Source: Tricholoma matsutake
Lineage: Eukaryota; Basidiomycota; Agaricomycetes; Agaricales; Tricholomataceae
Reading direction: 5' to 3'
NCBI GenBank assembly: GCA_026075535.2
Contig: AP026541.1
Span: forward strand, 4,402,001 to 4,466,000
Length of the DNA: 64,000 bases
The notes under the pieces: generated by a model
Seen by the model: only the letters and a program-made list of their open reading frames with translations
Databases searched by the model: none
What the model was told of the DNA's origin: nothing
Part shown: in pieces, positions 53,401 through 64,000 of the stretch
Layout: each line of letters starts with the position of its first letter
How positions within the stretch are numbered: position 1 is the first letter of the stretch
Made by a program: the position numbers and the translations under genes

Positions 53401-54104
53401 TGAAAAAATTTGCAGAAGGGCGTGGGAAAGTCAAAAGAGGGTGGATGTCTGAAGTTGAACGAGTGAACGCCGTCCTTATATATATTCTGAAGTTTAAACT
53501 CCGACGTAACAGTCATCGCATTCTTACGTAAGACCCGTTTCTTTGTTCTCTTTCCTTCTCACCCTTTTATGCCTGTCGACACCTCCCTAGATCGTCCTTC
53601 TGGCTATTCATGAAGAGTTCGTGTCTGCCCTGCCACATTCGCCACTTACATCCTGCTTATCTGTGGGTGATGGGACGCCGCACGTTGAAGCATCTGTCAT
53701 TTAGCTCCATCACGGTCCTGACACCGCCCATCAAGAATGGACAAAGCAAGATCTCCATATAATATTCTGCACGTCTAGTCCATACTATATTGTCGCTGTA
53801 GACTGTGTTCCATATTACCTGAACACTCTTTCTATCGCGGCAACGCACGGACCAATCAAGGCGCTAGAAGCCGATCACAAGGAGCAGGGTCCAAATTTGA
53901 TTTGTTACCCCGAGCTACGCCCTTGGCTCTTTTGCAAATGCAAGTCATGTGGCGCTAGACGGCTTACGACACAATCCATGCGTGTAAGATAAAAAGAATC
54001 CGATGATGATTGTATGGAGGGTATTATACTATTAATCGATATGTGCAAAAAGTCGAGGAGCCGTTGTACATAACCCGCAATGGAGACGCCCAACGAAGTC
54101 TAAT
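53401..54104. other. Intergenic between TBP and VPS1
   Basis: TBP promoter side and VPS1 3' flank. Short frames only; no domain and no RNA gene seen. Confidence 0.5.
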
Positions 54105-56789
54105 TTATACACCTGCGACGATCCTATCAAAGATGCATTAGATGAATGTTCACCATGTAGCAAGGGAAAACTCACTCTTCTGCCTTATTAAGAGCTTGTA
54201 CCATGCCATAAACCTCCTTCCTACGGCTGACGACGTACTCGCTCTCCTTCAGCAGATCATCTAATACATCAGGCTTGTACAACTCCTGCAGCAACTCTCT
54301 CTGGAGGTTCTCCTTGGAGTGCGCAACTAGCGTCAACGAAATGGCTTTAGGAACCATGTCAATCATCTCGCGCTTCACAATGTTGAAGTAAGAATGGATA
54401 AGCAACTCTGCGTTAAGTACAAACTTAGAATTTTCGCGTTCACGAAACGAGGGATGAAAGAAAAACGCAACTGATGACCTCAGTCTCCATCGTCTCCCTC
54501 TCACTCAACGCAGCTTGTGGCTTGATAATCGCGGGAGGTGCTTCCATTACTGGTCCTTTCTTCTTCGTGGTGCCAGCCTTCGCCGAGAAGAACGAGCCAA
54601 AGAAGCTCGGTTCGTCCTTCCTGGCGTCAACTTCGAGATCCTTGTTGTTGTTGACTTGAGCTCTGGTATTTTTTGGGTCGGGGGGCCCTGGCGGTGGTTT
54701 GTTGGCATTGAGACGTTCGGTCACAAGTGAGGTTGCCTGAAGCGATATTGATCAGCCAAAAGAAAACAGCTACTGTCAAAGCAACAAACCTTGTGGCCGC
54801 TTATGAAGTCCGGATGAGTAGTGTTAACATAACATGCCTGCATGCTGAATAATGTGACGGACATAAGCTTAAGCATGTCTGTGTTATAAAGACCAACGTA
54901 CGCAACTAGATCAGTCACAAGTTTCGTCGTGGGAGTCATCGATTGCTTGAAGAAGTTAACAACAACTGCATTGAATCGCTCTCGAAGGGCTGGAAAACGC
55001 CTAAAGGCTTGCTATTGACAAAGATGTGAGATGAGACACTATGGAAGGCAATGAAGGGCTTACAACTTTCCCTAACAGCTGACCGAGAATACGGATGAGC
55101 TCGTCATATACAAGTTGACAGCATTTGAGACTAGGCTCCTCCAAGCGTTTGATCTGCTGCTTAACAATGACTTCGAATGCAGCTGTGCCGACAAAGAGAG
55201 CTGGGGTAGAGCCCTGTTGCAAGAATGAGCATTGTTACATCTCTACTAATTGATAGCTTACCGAAGAGTTGTAAAGGATGGTACGAATGTCCCCGTCCTT
55301 GACTTGATCGAACGGATCAATACTTCGGATGCCGTTGTTGAAGAGTTCGTGGAAGACGAAACTAATCCTGGCACCTCCAGACAGTTCATTGAGTGATAAG
55401 TCATTTGTATTACCATCAATTGTCGTTCGGAATTCAGACGTAAACTCAGTGATCACTGAAAGGACGATATTCCCTGCGTTGCCATCACCCAGTGGGCCGC
55501 CAAGTGACTGTAGCTCAGCATTATATTTCTGGAGTTGCTGCGTGATGCGAGCTTTGATATCAGGGATGGTGGCGCGAATGTGGTGCATGAGAATCTGGAA
55601 GATTTGCTCGTTAACAGGCATAATGCGAACGGATAAATTCAGAGTACCATATTGAGTTTCCGAGCAAGGAAGGGGGTGCCACAAAATTGTGCCTTCCCTT
55701 TATATGAAGGATGATTTTCGAAGAATTCGCGTTCGTGTTCGAGAGCATGGTTGATAGGTTTGGAATTCTCTATATCTCGTTGACCGCGATTGACAACAGG
55801 TACATATCCGAGACGTAAGGGTATGATGCGACCAGCGAGGATGTCTACAACATCTGTCCCTTTGTCCCTGGTACAGTATCAGTGGACGGTGCGTCTCTGA
55901 AATGGCAAAATGAGACTCACATCAAGTCAACTTTCGTCAGTACCCCAATTGTTCTTGTGCCTTCTGGGTCCACCTCCCGCGCCATCTTCAGTCCATCGGA
56001 GTTCGCCAAGTCGGTGTTGGCAGACGTGACAGCAAGAATGATACATGCCGGCTTCGAGATATATTTCATGAGCATCTCCCTAATCTGTTTTTCAATATCT
56101 CGTGGCTGATCTCCAACCGGCACTTTGGTCAACCCAGGTAGATCGACCAAAGTCAGCGTCAAAACATTCGGGGAGTATATACGGAGATTGATGGCTAGAG
56201 GGGATATTCCGGCATTCTTCCCAGTTTTCGCCTCTGTGTCGCGCACAATTTCTTCCCGGATTTTGTTAAAGTCGTAGAACTTTTCCCCGGGAAGGTGCAA
56301 GAACTCGCCCCATTCGTCCTGGTTGGCAGCTTTGTCCATCCCATTGATTTGTGCTGCGCAAAAACATTCAGCGCTAAATCTCAAAAGTGTGGAGGAATAG
56401 CATACGAGAAGGATTCGTCTGATGACTGCCAGCTGGCCTGTTGATGAGTTGAAGGACCTAGGCAAAGGATTCATATCATGAATGAAAAGTAAAAGTCTGA
56501 GGTGATCATACCAGTGGTCGCCGCGTCACGATACCAGTACCACGCGGTAGGAAATCTCGCCCAACAATATTCTAGCATGGCAGTCAAGTTGTGAATGATT
56601 TAATAACTACTCAGAAAGTGCTTAACCTACCTCGAGCACACTACTTTTACCACTACTCTGAGCACCGAGCACGCATATTTGTGGAAGGTCTATCTGTGAT
56701 GCAGACGAGCCGACTGCAGTAAAAACATCCTGAAGTTTGTTGATGACTGAAACAATTTCCGTCCCGAGGCCGGATGAGCTTGTTGCCAT
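54105..56789 (-). CDS. VPS1: Dynamin-like GTPase Vps1
   Basis: Minus-strand multi-exon gene with ATG 56789 ([20 protein letters not shown]). The G domain has [12 protein letters not shown] (P-loop), a switch region ending [29 protein letters not shown] (G3) and TKVDLM (G4). The stalk includes [20 protein letters not shown] and [20 protein letters not shown]. After a variable Lys/Pro-rich insert come the GTPase effector helices ([20 protein letters not shown]). The frame seems to stop at 54172, but a donor at 54175 (GAAGA|GTGAGT) and an acceptor before 54123 join a last exon, 54123-54105. This gives the end ...ALNKAEEIVAGV. The order of conserved blocks fits Vps1 better than the mitochondrial Dnm1. 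Vps1 acts in vesicle scission at the Golgi/endosome and in vacuole and peroxisome dynamics. No defects seen. Confidence 0.93.
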
Positions 56790-58149
56790 GTTCTATGAGT
56801 TCGTCCAAGTCGACGGAGAGCGTGAAGCGGATACTGCGTGTTCAGTGCGATATTTGAAAGTGACCAAACCGAACCAAATTCAACTACACTGCGGTGCAGC
56901 CTCAGGCTGCGGTCATCAATCATGATCATTCTCTCGCAGCGAGTTTGCTAGTGATTTCTTATCGCTTGGTTACGATATAGCTACATACATGAAGGCTCAC
57001 GAATCCAATCTGACCAGCGCATTCGCGGTTGAACGCCCCTGCATTCGAGTCTGAGATCAACAATGGACTGTACATGCTCCATCAGTGAATCAGAAATTTA
57101 TCGTCCTTAGCCTGTATGATAGTTGAAATACAAGTATATAGTCTAAAACGCCCAGTGATTTCACATCGGTTTACACCCCCCAGATAATGACAGTCACATT
57201 CCGGAAACATCGCTGTATTTCACCTTCTACATTAACATTGCACTGTTACATCAACGGGAGATTTCATCGCAATTCTATAACATGGTATCATTTCAAACTT
57301 TCACATTCACACTCATCACCATAGAGCATGGGTACAATGTTAACAGCCAGGGTTCAATTGTGTTTGGTTTCCTTATAACTTGCTTCCCGGCCTCTGCTGT
57401 GCTCAAGGTGAAAAACTTTAGCAGACAACAGAAGTCCGCCTGTGACAGACCCCAAAATTCATAGGCGAAGAAGCGAGTTACAATGTACTCAGTAGTACAC
57501 CCATGTCCGCTTCTTCGCCACTCCTTGGGCATTTCTGAAGACTTGGCCTTAGTAATTCTGTGGCTGGCATACCTCAAAGTTGGGACTTTGCCACTCAGAC
57601 AATCCTGGGCATTTCCGAAAAGGGGAGAGTCTCGAGTTGTTGTGTTAAGCCTCCACCAGTGTCAGTGTCGGTGGCAGTGCTTTAAAATGCCGTGGTGGAC
57701 CCTAACCCTAGTTTTGTGTAGACATGCACCGCTGTGACCATGTGACCATTGAAAATATTGAACTTCCAGCCTCTGCTGTAAATGATATACAAGAATGAGT
57801 ACAGAGTGAAAAAAAAGAAATAGGAGAGGTGGGTGGGCCATGAAAATCAATAATTGACAAACTATTCAATGAATCTGGACAAAACCATGCGAGGAACAAT
57901 TTCAGATAGGAAGCAATGGGTAGTGTGGCTCACTGTTAGGATTCAACTGGGCAGCAAGGTAGCAACTGCTATAAAAGAGCACCAGTGAATCCTGTAAAGT
58001 GAGATTCTAGTTGAAAAGGTTCCATTAGAAGCAGTGAGAGCTCTTACAATGTACATAAGTAGTTGATATTGTTGAGGCAAAGCCTTGAATAATCAACTGC
58101 TGAAAATGTAAGAGGCTGAATCTGTTCTAGAGTGTGAAGCGCTTACCTG
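56790..58149. other. Intergenic between VPS1 and the copia element
   Basis: VPS1 promoter side, then about 1 kb without a supported gene. A stretch starting TGTGACAGACCCCAAAATTC at 57441 looks like the start of an LTR of another family, but no partner is present. A 12-bp inverted repeat at 57464-57519 is listed separately. Confidence 0.4.
57464..57519. repeat. 12-bp perfect inverted repeat with 32-bp spacer
   Basis: GGCGAAGAAGCG (57464-57475) and CGCTTCTTCGCC (57508-57519). Confidence 0.75.
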
Positions 58150-58154
58150 TGTTG

Positions 58155-58499
58155 TGTTGAGATCTGCACCGTGAATGGTGTGTTTGCGCCCCTTTTATGT
58201 GGTGTGCTAATTATAGAACATTGTATGATGTCAAGTTTCCCCTTGTTATTTCTCCCTTTCTAACTCTCCCTTTATCTTATTCTCATTGTTAGTCACTTAA
58301 TATATATATCCACATATACTTACCAAACACCTCAGTCTGTTATACACTGACTGAGGTGAGTAGACTATATTGCTCGATCCATATATTCGATCACTTACTG
58401 TATTATTTATAGTTTATGTGTGTATCACTTAGGTACAGTAGTGATCAATATAGTCACTGACTGAGTTTATGTGTGTATCACTTAGGTTGGATCTCTATA
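58155..58499 (+). repeat. 5' LTR of the copia element
   Basis: 345 bp; a TATA-like AATATATATAT lies at about 58298-58308. An internal phrase (TTTATGTGTGTATCACTTAGGT) occurs twice. Confidence 0.9.
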
Positions 58500-58510
58500 G
58501 GTTATGGGCC
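58500..58510 (+). other. Primer-binding site matching the initiator tRNA-Met anticodon loop
   Basis: GGTTATGGGCC directly follows the 5' LTR. Its complement GGCCCATAACC contains CAT in the context of the initiator tRNA-Met anticodon loop. This is the half-tRNA priming arrangement known from Drosophila copia. Confidence 0.6.
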
Positions 58511-58712
58511 ACTTCTGTCACCTTTAAGTGACGATAGAAATCCTCCTTAGCCACTTGACGATCTGGGATCGTCTCCTTTGATCGACGTTCGATCACCCTC
58601 TATTTTGATCTTATCTTATCTTGACGTGTTCTGGTTTTCTGCTGCGTTTCCATCTCTTTGTTGCCTCACACACCAGCTCTCCTTCCTGTCTTCAACCTCT
58701 TAGGACCTAAGT

Positions 58713-61700
58713 ATGTTGAACTCCCCAGAGATGACTTCCCAGGAAACAAATTCCCTGTCTGTCCCCCTTATCCAACTTTCCACACACTATACTGGTGTGA
58801 AGCTCGACAAACTTAAATATAACTACAAAGAATGGTGCAAAGACATTACTATTACACTTTTCCTCAATGGGCTGTCTGAATATGTTACTGCGACTTGAAA
58901 AAGCTGATGCTTGCAGAGCCTCGAGCTCATTCCAACTGGATGGCTAATTCCCATCTTGCGTACGCTGTCATTGTGTCTGGAGTGGTGCCCTCTGAGTGCC
59001 CTTTCATAAGCCCTTCCAGGACTGCACAGGAGAATTGGGAAATCCTTCAAACTCGTCACCAGAAGGCTGGGCCGGTTTGCCAAGTTGTTTTATTACAGCA
59101 GGCGCTCTCTATACAGTGCACCACCGACACTCCTTACCCAAAATGGTGGAGAAGATCTGTGGACTCATTGAGTGAGCGTTTGCCATGGGGAAGATCACTT
59201 CTGACTTACTGTGCTGTATCGCACTCCTGAATTCCCTCAGTCTTCATTTTCCCCATGCCCATTCCATTGTTTCTCGAGACATCTCGACATCGACCGAATC
59301 CGCACCTTATACTTCCAAGGACATTCGTTTATTCTTAGAGAACGAACAGTCCCTCCATGAGAGCAATAATCATGTCCACCATAATTCTATTGCTCTTGCT
59401 GTCAGCTCTAAACCCCCTCGATTCACTTCCACTGTGATCTGTAGCAACTGCAAGTGCCCTGGACACTCTGTCCCATATTGCATTTCTAAAGGGGGAGGCA
59501 TGGAGGGCAAAACTATTGAAGAATCCAAAGCAGCAAAGAGGTTGGCGTATGAGCAGAAGAAGTCTGGAAACGGCGTGACAAAGTCACCTCCCAAGATCCC
59601 TGTCACTATGAAGGATAGTACTGGTCATGCGTTTACAGTCATGCTTGATTCCAGTGTTTTGTCCACTGCCCAGGCAACTCCTACTGAATTTGCCAGCCTT
59701 GCTAGTGATCTGCTTCCTCATGCTACAATAGAGGATGCCAAGTATGAGGGGTGGCTCGTAATTGAGGAGGAGCTATCTACGTCGGTTGACTGGGTCCAAA
59801 ACTCTGTCCCAGCTAAGGAGGAGGTGCTCACAGTTACTCCCTCAACCAGACTCAATGCACTGCCATCTCATTTACAGAGTACCCATTCTACATTGACACG
59901 GGTGCAACTATTCACCTTACCCCTGACTGTGGGGACTTCATCAATCTTCACCCAATTGCTTCACGCAAGGTTAAAGGTGTGGGGGGGTCCTCCATTGCGG
60001 CCATTGGCATGGGCAATATCAAGTTATGCATCGCTTGGGGCACATCAATTTTCTTATGTAATGTGCTCTATGTTCCAAATGCAGCAGTGTGTCTAATCTC
60101 TGTCAGTTTGCTTATGAGGGATTCCAATGCAGTAGCTCATTTTGACGATTCATCTTGCTGGATCACCAATAAGTCGACTGGCGCTTGCATAGCATGAGGA
60201 ACTCTCCTTCAGAATAAACACCTATGCCCTCACACTGCAAGCCATGACTGTGGAACATGTGCTCGCTGTCCATAATTCTCCCAACATCATTACTTGGCAT
60301 CATCGTCTCAGGCATGTGAGTTACCAAGCCTTGCAAGACATGGCCAGGAGTGGTTCCATTGCAGGTATGCCCATGCAATCCTCATCTAAGCCCCCTAAAT
60401 GTGAATCCTGCATCCTTGGAAAACAGACTCAATCACCTGTTCCCAAGAAGCATATGGAAGGGGAGGGGCATAGGGCAACGCGTAAACTGGAGAAGGTCTG
60501 GGTAGATTTATCAGGACCACACACTGTAAAATCACGAGCCAGGAATTCATATGTTATGAATATAGTTGATGACTACACATCGCATCCATGGTCCATTCCC
60601 CTTAAACTTAAGAGTGATGCCTTCCGTGAACTCCAAGCTTGGGAACTAGTCTGGGAGAATGAGACAGGTCTTCATGTGGGCACATATATCACTGATAATG
60701 GTGAACTCCAGACCCACCAAATGGAAGTGTGGCTCCAGTCGCATGGAATAGGCCACAAATTTACTGTGCCTTACACTTCTGCCCATATTGGTCATGTTGA
60801 GCACATGCACCAGACATTGATGGGAAAGGCACGTACTATGTGCCTCTACATGAACTTGCCTACCTTCCTATGGGATGAGTTATACTTAACTGCCACTCAT
60901 TTACATGCCAAAACTACAACTCGTTCACTTAATGGTAATACACCATGGGAGAAATGGCATGGGTGCAAACCTGATTATTCTTACATGAGGGAAATTGGAT
61001 GTAAAGCATATGTCTTCATCCAGAACCAACATAATCCCAAAGTCTATGAGCATTCTTTAGAGTGCATCCTCATTGGGTATGAATCTAAATCAAAGGCATA
61101 CCGATGTTACCACTGAGAAACACAAAAGGTTTATAGTTTGTATCACGTCAAGTTTGTCAAAACTCATGACAGTCATACACCTGCTCCCCCACAACCCCAG
61201 CTGGATCCAGCTGTAGTGGAACCAGTTGATGAGCCTTCAATTCAAGACTGTGAGCTTCATCCTATTGACACTGACCCTGATGATAATTCCCTCACCACCA
61301 ACATTCCCATCCAAATTCCTACACTGAACCCGCCTACTTCAATATTAGTACCCACTTCACCAGAACCAGTCCCATGTCAATCCTCTAGGATACCAATACC
61401 CACTGAGAAGAATCCCGCTGGGGGGCCAGTGATAAATAGGCTCGGGAGAGCAGTGCAGGAATCAAAGGAGTCAGCTGAGCACGTCAAAGAAGTTTGAGCA
61501 GAACGGAAGAAGCTATTAGCTGATCTCCATACTGTCATTGCACCTGATGCATCATTGATCGATCATGATTGGCGGGTTGAAGGGTCTTCTGATGATATCA
61601 TGCTTGGTGATCAGGCACATCACCTCTCCACACTAATTTCAGAGATGTCAGATATTGACCCGGAATCACTTCAATTTGAAGATAACCCGCGATCTTGGGA

Positions 61701-63257
61701 GGAAGCTAAGAATTCTGCAGATGCCAAACAATGGGAAGACGGTTACCAGGATGAACTTCAATCCCTGAAAGATATGTCTGTCTATAAACTTATTCTGTGT
61801 GCTGATGTGCCACATGGTCACTGTATTCGCAAAGGTCAGCCTGTCTTCCATATTAAGTGTGATGAGACAGGTTGGGCAGTTCATTGGAAGGTACACCTTG
61901 TCTTCAAGGGTTTTGAGCAAATTTATGGCGAGGATTACATGAAAACTACCTTACCTATGGCACGCATGGAATCTTGGTGGATCCTCCTACACATTGCCAC
62001 ATCACTCGGATGGGACGCCCAACAGATTGACGTAAAAACTGCTTTCCTATATGGCCTTTTGCTGGATGATGAAATTCAGTACATGGAACAGCTGACAGGT
62101 TTTGAAGAACTGGGGAAGGAGGATTGGGTGTGGGAACTGCAGCAGGGCTTATATGGTATGAAGCAGAGTGGACGTATTTGGAATCAGACACTGAACACAC
62201 AGATGGTATCATGGGGTTTTACAAGATTATCCTGTGAATCATGCATCTACTATCACAAAACTGATACAGGTACTATCATAGTGGCCATTCATGTTGATGA
62301 CTACCTTTCCATTGCTAGTTGTAAGGAGGAGAATGAGCACTTCAAGGACCAGATGCGGAAAGTGTGGACGATATCTGACCTTGGGACAGCGTGATTTGTT
62401 GTTGGCATTGCTATTACCTGGGATACAGCACATCATATGGTGGCATTGTTGCAGACAGCACTGGTTGACAAGATTGTCTCACAATTTGGTCAAGCTGACT
62501 CTCATCCATTGTCCGCACCAATGGAACCTGGGCAAAAATTGTGATGAGTTGATCGGTCAACTCTTACATCTGACATGCAAACTCTGCTACAAGGACTACC
62601 CCACCATTCACTAGTTGGTTGCCTCTTATATCTTGCCATCTCTACACATCCTGACATTTCCTATGCCATTCAACAACTATCCCAATTCCTAGACTCGTAC
62701 TCTTTCGAACATTGGCATGCCGCCATACGACTGGTATGCTACTTGAAAGGGACACAGGATCTTAAATTATACCTAGGGGGTGAGAACCCTATCTCGCTAT
62801 TGGTGTACACAGACTCTGACTGGGCCAACTGCTTGGATACGAGGCATAGTGTGGCAGATATATGTGCTCTCTTGTATCAGGTGCCATCTCCTGGACTGCA
62901 CGCAAACAGAAGACTGTTGCAGCCTCATCTTGCGAGGCAGAGTATGTTGCTGCTTTTGAGTCTGCAAAAGAATGTGTCTGGATTCGCACTTTGCTTGCAG
63001 CCATTGATTACTCACCTGAAGCACCCACTCCCATACTTTGCGACAACACTGTGTCAATTAATCTGTCTGAAGACCCACTCCTCCATTCCCCAGTTAAACA
63101 TGTCGACATCAAATTCCACTTCCTACGCGAACACATACAATCCCAGGAACTCAAATTACAGTATGTGCACACCCACAATAACATTGCCAACATTTTCATG
63201 AAAGCTCTTGATGTCAAAACCTTCACTCATCTCCATGGTTTTCTAGGACTCACGTGA
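58713..63257 (+). pseudogene. Copia Gag-Pol polyprotein, decayed
   Basis: Gag starts at 58713 (MLNSPEMTSQETNSLSVPLI) and shifts frame near 58896 and again near 59190. A CCHC knuckle CSNCKCPGHSVPYC lies near 59440. Protease IDTGATIHL lies near 59893 in another frame. GAG-pre-integrase HHRLRHVSYQAL...CESCILGK lies at 60298-60420, and the integrase core at 60500-60830 (WVDLSGPH; YITDNGE; VEHMHQTLMGKAR). RT occupies 61820-62394 (QIDVKTAFLYG; IHVDDYLSI in place of YVDD). RNase H lies at 62780-63257 (YTDSDWANC; AASSCEAEYVA) with a frameshift near 62870. In-frame TGA stops occur near 60196, 61114, 61496 and 62392. Several are in Arg positions (GTA-stop-FVVGIAI). Inactive copy. Confidence 0.9.
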
Positions 63258-63596
63258 TTCTTATAGTGTTTCGAGGTCCAGTTGGGTTGCAGTCTTTTGC
63301 AGTCTTTTTAAAATTTAAACTGCCTCCTACTACCTCAAACAATAAGATAAAATCATGAAAATATTTGAGCAGATAGATCTGGCCAAAGACTGGGGGGTTA
63401 TCTCTGGAACATAAGGATTCTGGTCAGTGATTGTCAATATAATCACAAAATTTAATCATGGATAGAGAAGTGAAAATAATGGGGGGTCCTCTCTTTGACA
63501 AAATGATTTCATCCAGTCATTGCTGAGATACAGCAAAACAGCAAAAGACCGGACCTTGAAACACTAGATTCTTACGCGATTCCATATGAGGAGGAG
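63258..63596 (+). other. 3' untranslated interior of the copia element
   Basis: AT-rich, no frame, ending in the polypurine tract before the 3' LTR. Confidence 0.6.
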
Positions 63597-63949
63597 TGTT
63601 GAGATCTGCACCGTGAATGGCGCATTTGCGCCCCTTTGATGCAGTGTGCTAATTATAGAACACTGTATGATGTGAAGTTTCCCCTTGTTATTTCTCCTTT
63701 TCTAACTCTCCCATTATCTTATTCTCATTGTTAGTCACTTAGTATATATATCCACATATACTTACTGAACACCTCAGTCTGTTATACACTGACTGAGGTG
63801 AGTAGACTATATTGCTCAATCCATATACTCAATCACTTACTGTACTATTTATAGTTTACGCATGTATTGCTTAGGTACAGTAGTGATCAATATAGTCTGT
63901 TATACACTGACTGAGTTTACACATGTATCACTTAGGTTGGATCTCTATA
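63597..63949 (+). repeat. 3' LTR of the copia element
   Basis: 353 bp, closely similar to the 5' LTR; differences include GTGTGTTTGCGCC/GCGCATTTGCGCC and TATGTGTGTAT/TACGCATGTAT, again largely at CpG. Only 46 bp of unassigned sequence follow the target duplication before the window ends. Confidence 0.9.
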
Positions 63950-64000
63950 TGTTGCTTGTGAACAAGATGGTGGGCAAATGAAAACAACACAGGGACCTCC

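Larger units (their letters stand above)
58155..63949 (+). mobile_element. Ty1/copia retrotransposon with both LTRs and 5-bp target duplication
   Basis: LTRs 58155-58499 and 63597-63949 start TGTTGAGATCTGCACCGTG and end GGATCTCTATA. TGTTG flanks both ends (58150-58154, 63950-63954). A purine tract (GAGGAGGAG, 63588-63596) precedes the 3' LTR. Domain order Gag, protease, integrase, RT, RNase H defines copia. The polyprotein has several frameshifts and stops. Confidence 0.93.

Noticed and set aside
54172..54176. VPS1 stop codon at 54174-54172
   Set aside because: A consensus donor overlaps it (GAAGA|GTGAGT), and splicing to 54123 gives a short final exon with a Vps1-like end; the earlier stop is considered intronic.

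Overview
The window is nuclear DNA of a filamentous basidiomycete fungus, most likely an Agaricomycete. The genes are split by many 45-65 bp GT-AG introns and packed closely on both strands. The transposable elements (Tnp2/Plavaka-type CACTA, hAT-type MITE, MULE, chromodomain Ty3/gypsy, Ty1/copia) are the mix usual for mushroom-forming fungi. No species can be named from the sequence alone.

Layout. 1-515: 3' end of a probable arrestin-like gene. 516-3368: heat-shock elements and an intact eight-exon hsp90 gene. 3.4-35.3 kb: an almost gene-free transposon block. It holds a coding-less LTR-type remnant (3763-5638), a Tc1/mariner-type transposase relic (about 6.06-6.93 kb), an unidentified decayed gene (7.1-8.3 kb), a GGTCCAGT-rich repeat (8.4-9.1 kb), a Tnp2 transposase relic split by a MITE (9.2-11.5 kb), and a stack of nested insertions from 11.5 to 34.4 kb. 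In that stack a low-complexity element bounded by about 180-bp LTR-like repeats was hit by a 6.96-kb MULE (12715-19674) and by a Ty3/gypsy element (20094-32536). The gypsy element was itself split by a younger gypsy element (23794-29840). 35.4-56.8 kb: a compact housekeeping island with a small hypothetical gene, phosphoserine aminotransferase, tRNA-Ser(GCT), TRAPPII subunit TRAPPC10/Trs130, DEAD-box helicase Rrp3/DDX47, a 2OG-Fe(II) dioxygenase, ALG3 mannosyltransferase, a GH5 exo-beta-1,3-glucanase, TATA-binding protein and dynamin-like VPS1. 58.15-63.95 kb: a Ty1/copia element with both LTRs and target-site duplication but a decayed polyprotein.

Main points. (1) The MULE carries one long eight-exon reading frame that joins a Ulp1/SENP-like cysteine protease to a MULE transposase with SWIM and CCHC zinc motifs. 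All intron phases agree and only one in-frame stop (TGA) interrupts it. (2) Decay of the repeats is concentrated at CpG: all three differences between the young gypsy LTRs, many between the older LTRs, and many nonsense codons (CGA to TGA) fit deamination of methylated cytosine. (3) Both gypsy elements have a primer-binding site that matches the complement of the predicted 5' end of their own transcript, as in Tf1/sushi self-priming. The copia element has instead a site matching the anticodon loop of initiator tRNA-Met. (4) Element boundaries are unusually clear, with exact 5-, 8- and 9-bp target duplications, so the order of insertions can be read.

The housekeeping genes do not form a pathway. 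Several serve secretion and wall building (TRAPPC10, ALG3, exo-glucanase, VPS1), which probably reflects chance and density. All exon boundaries and comparisons were read by eye.
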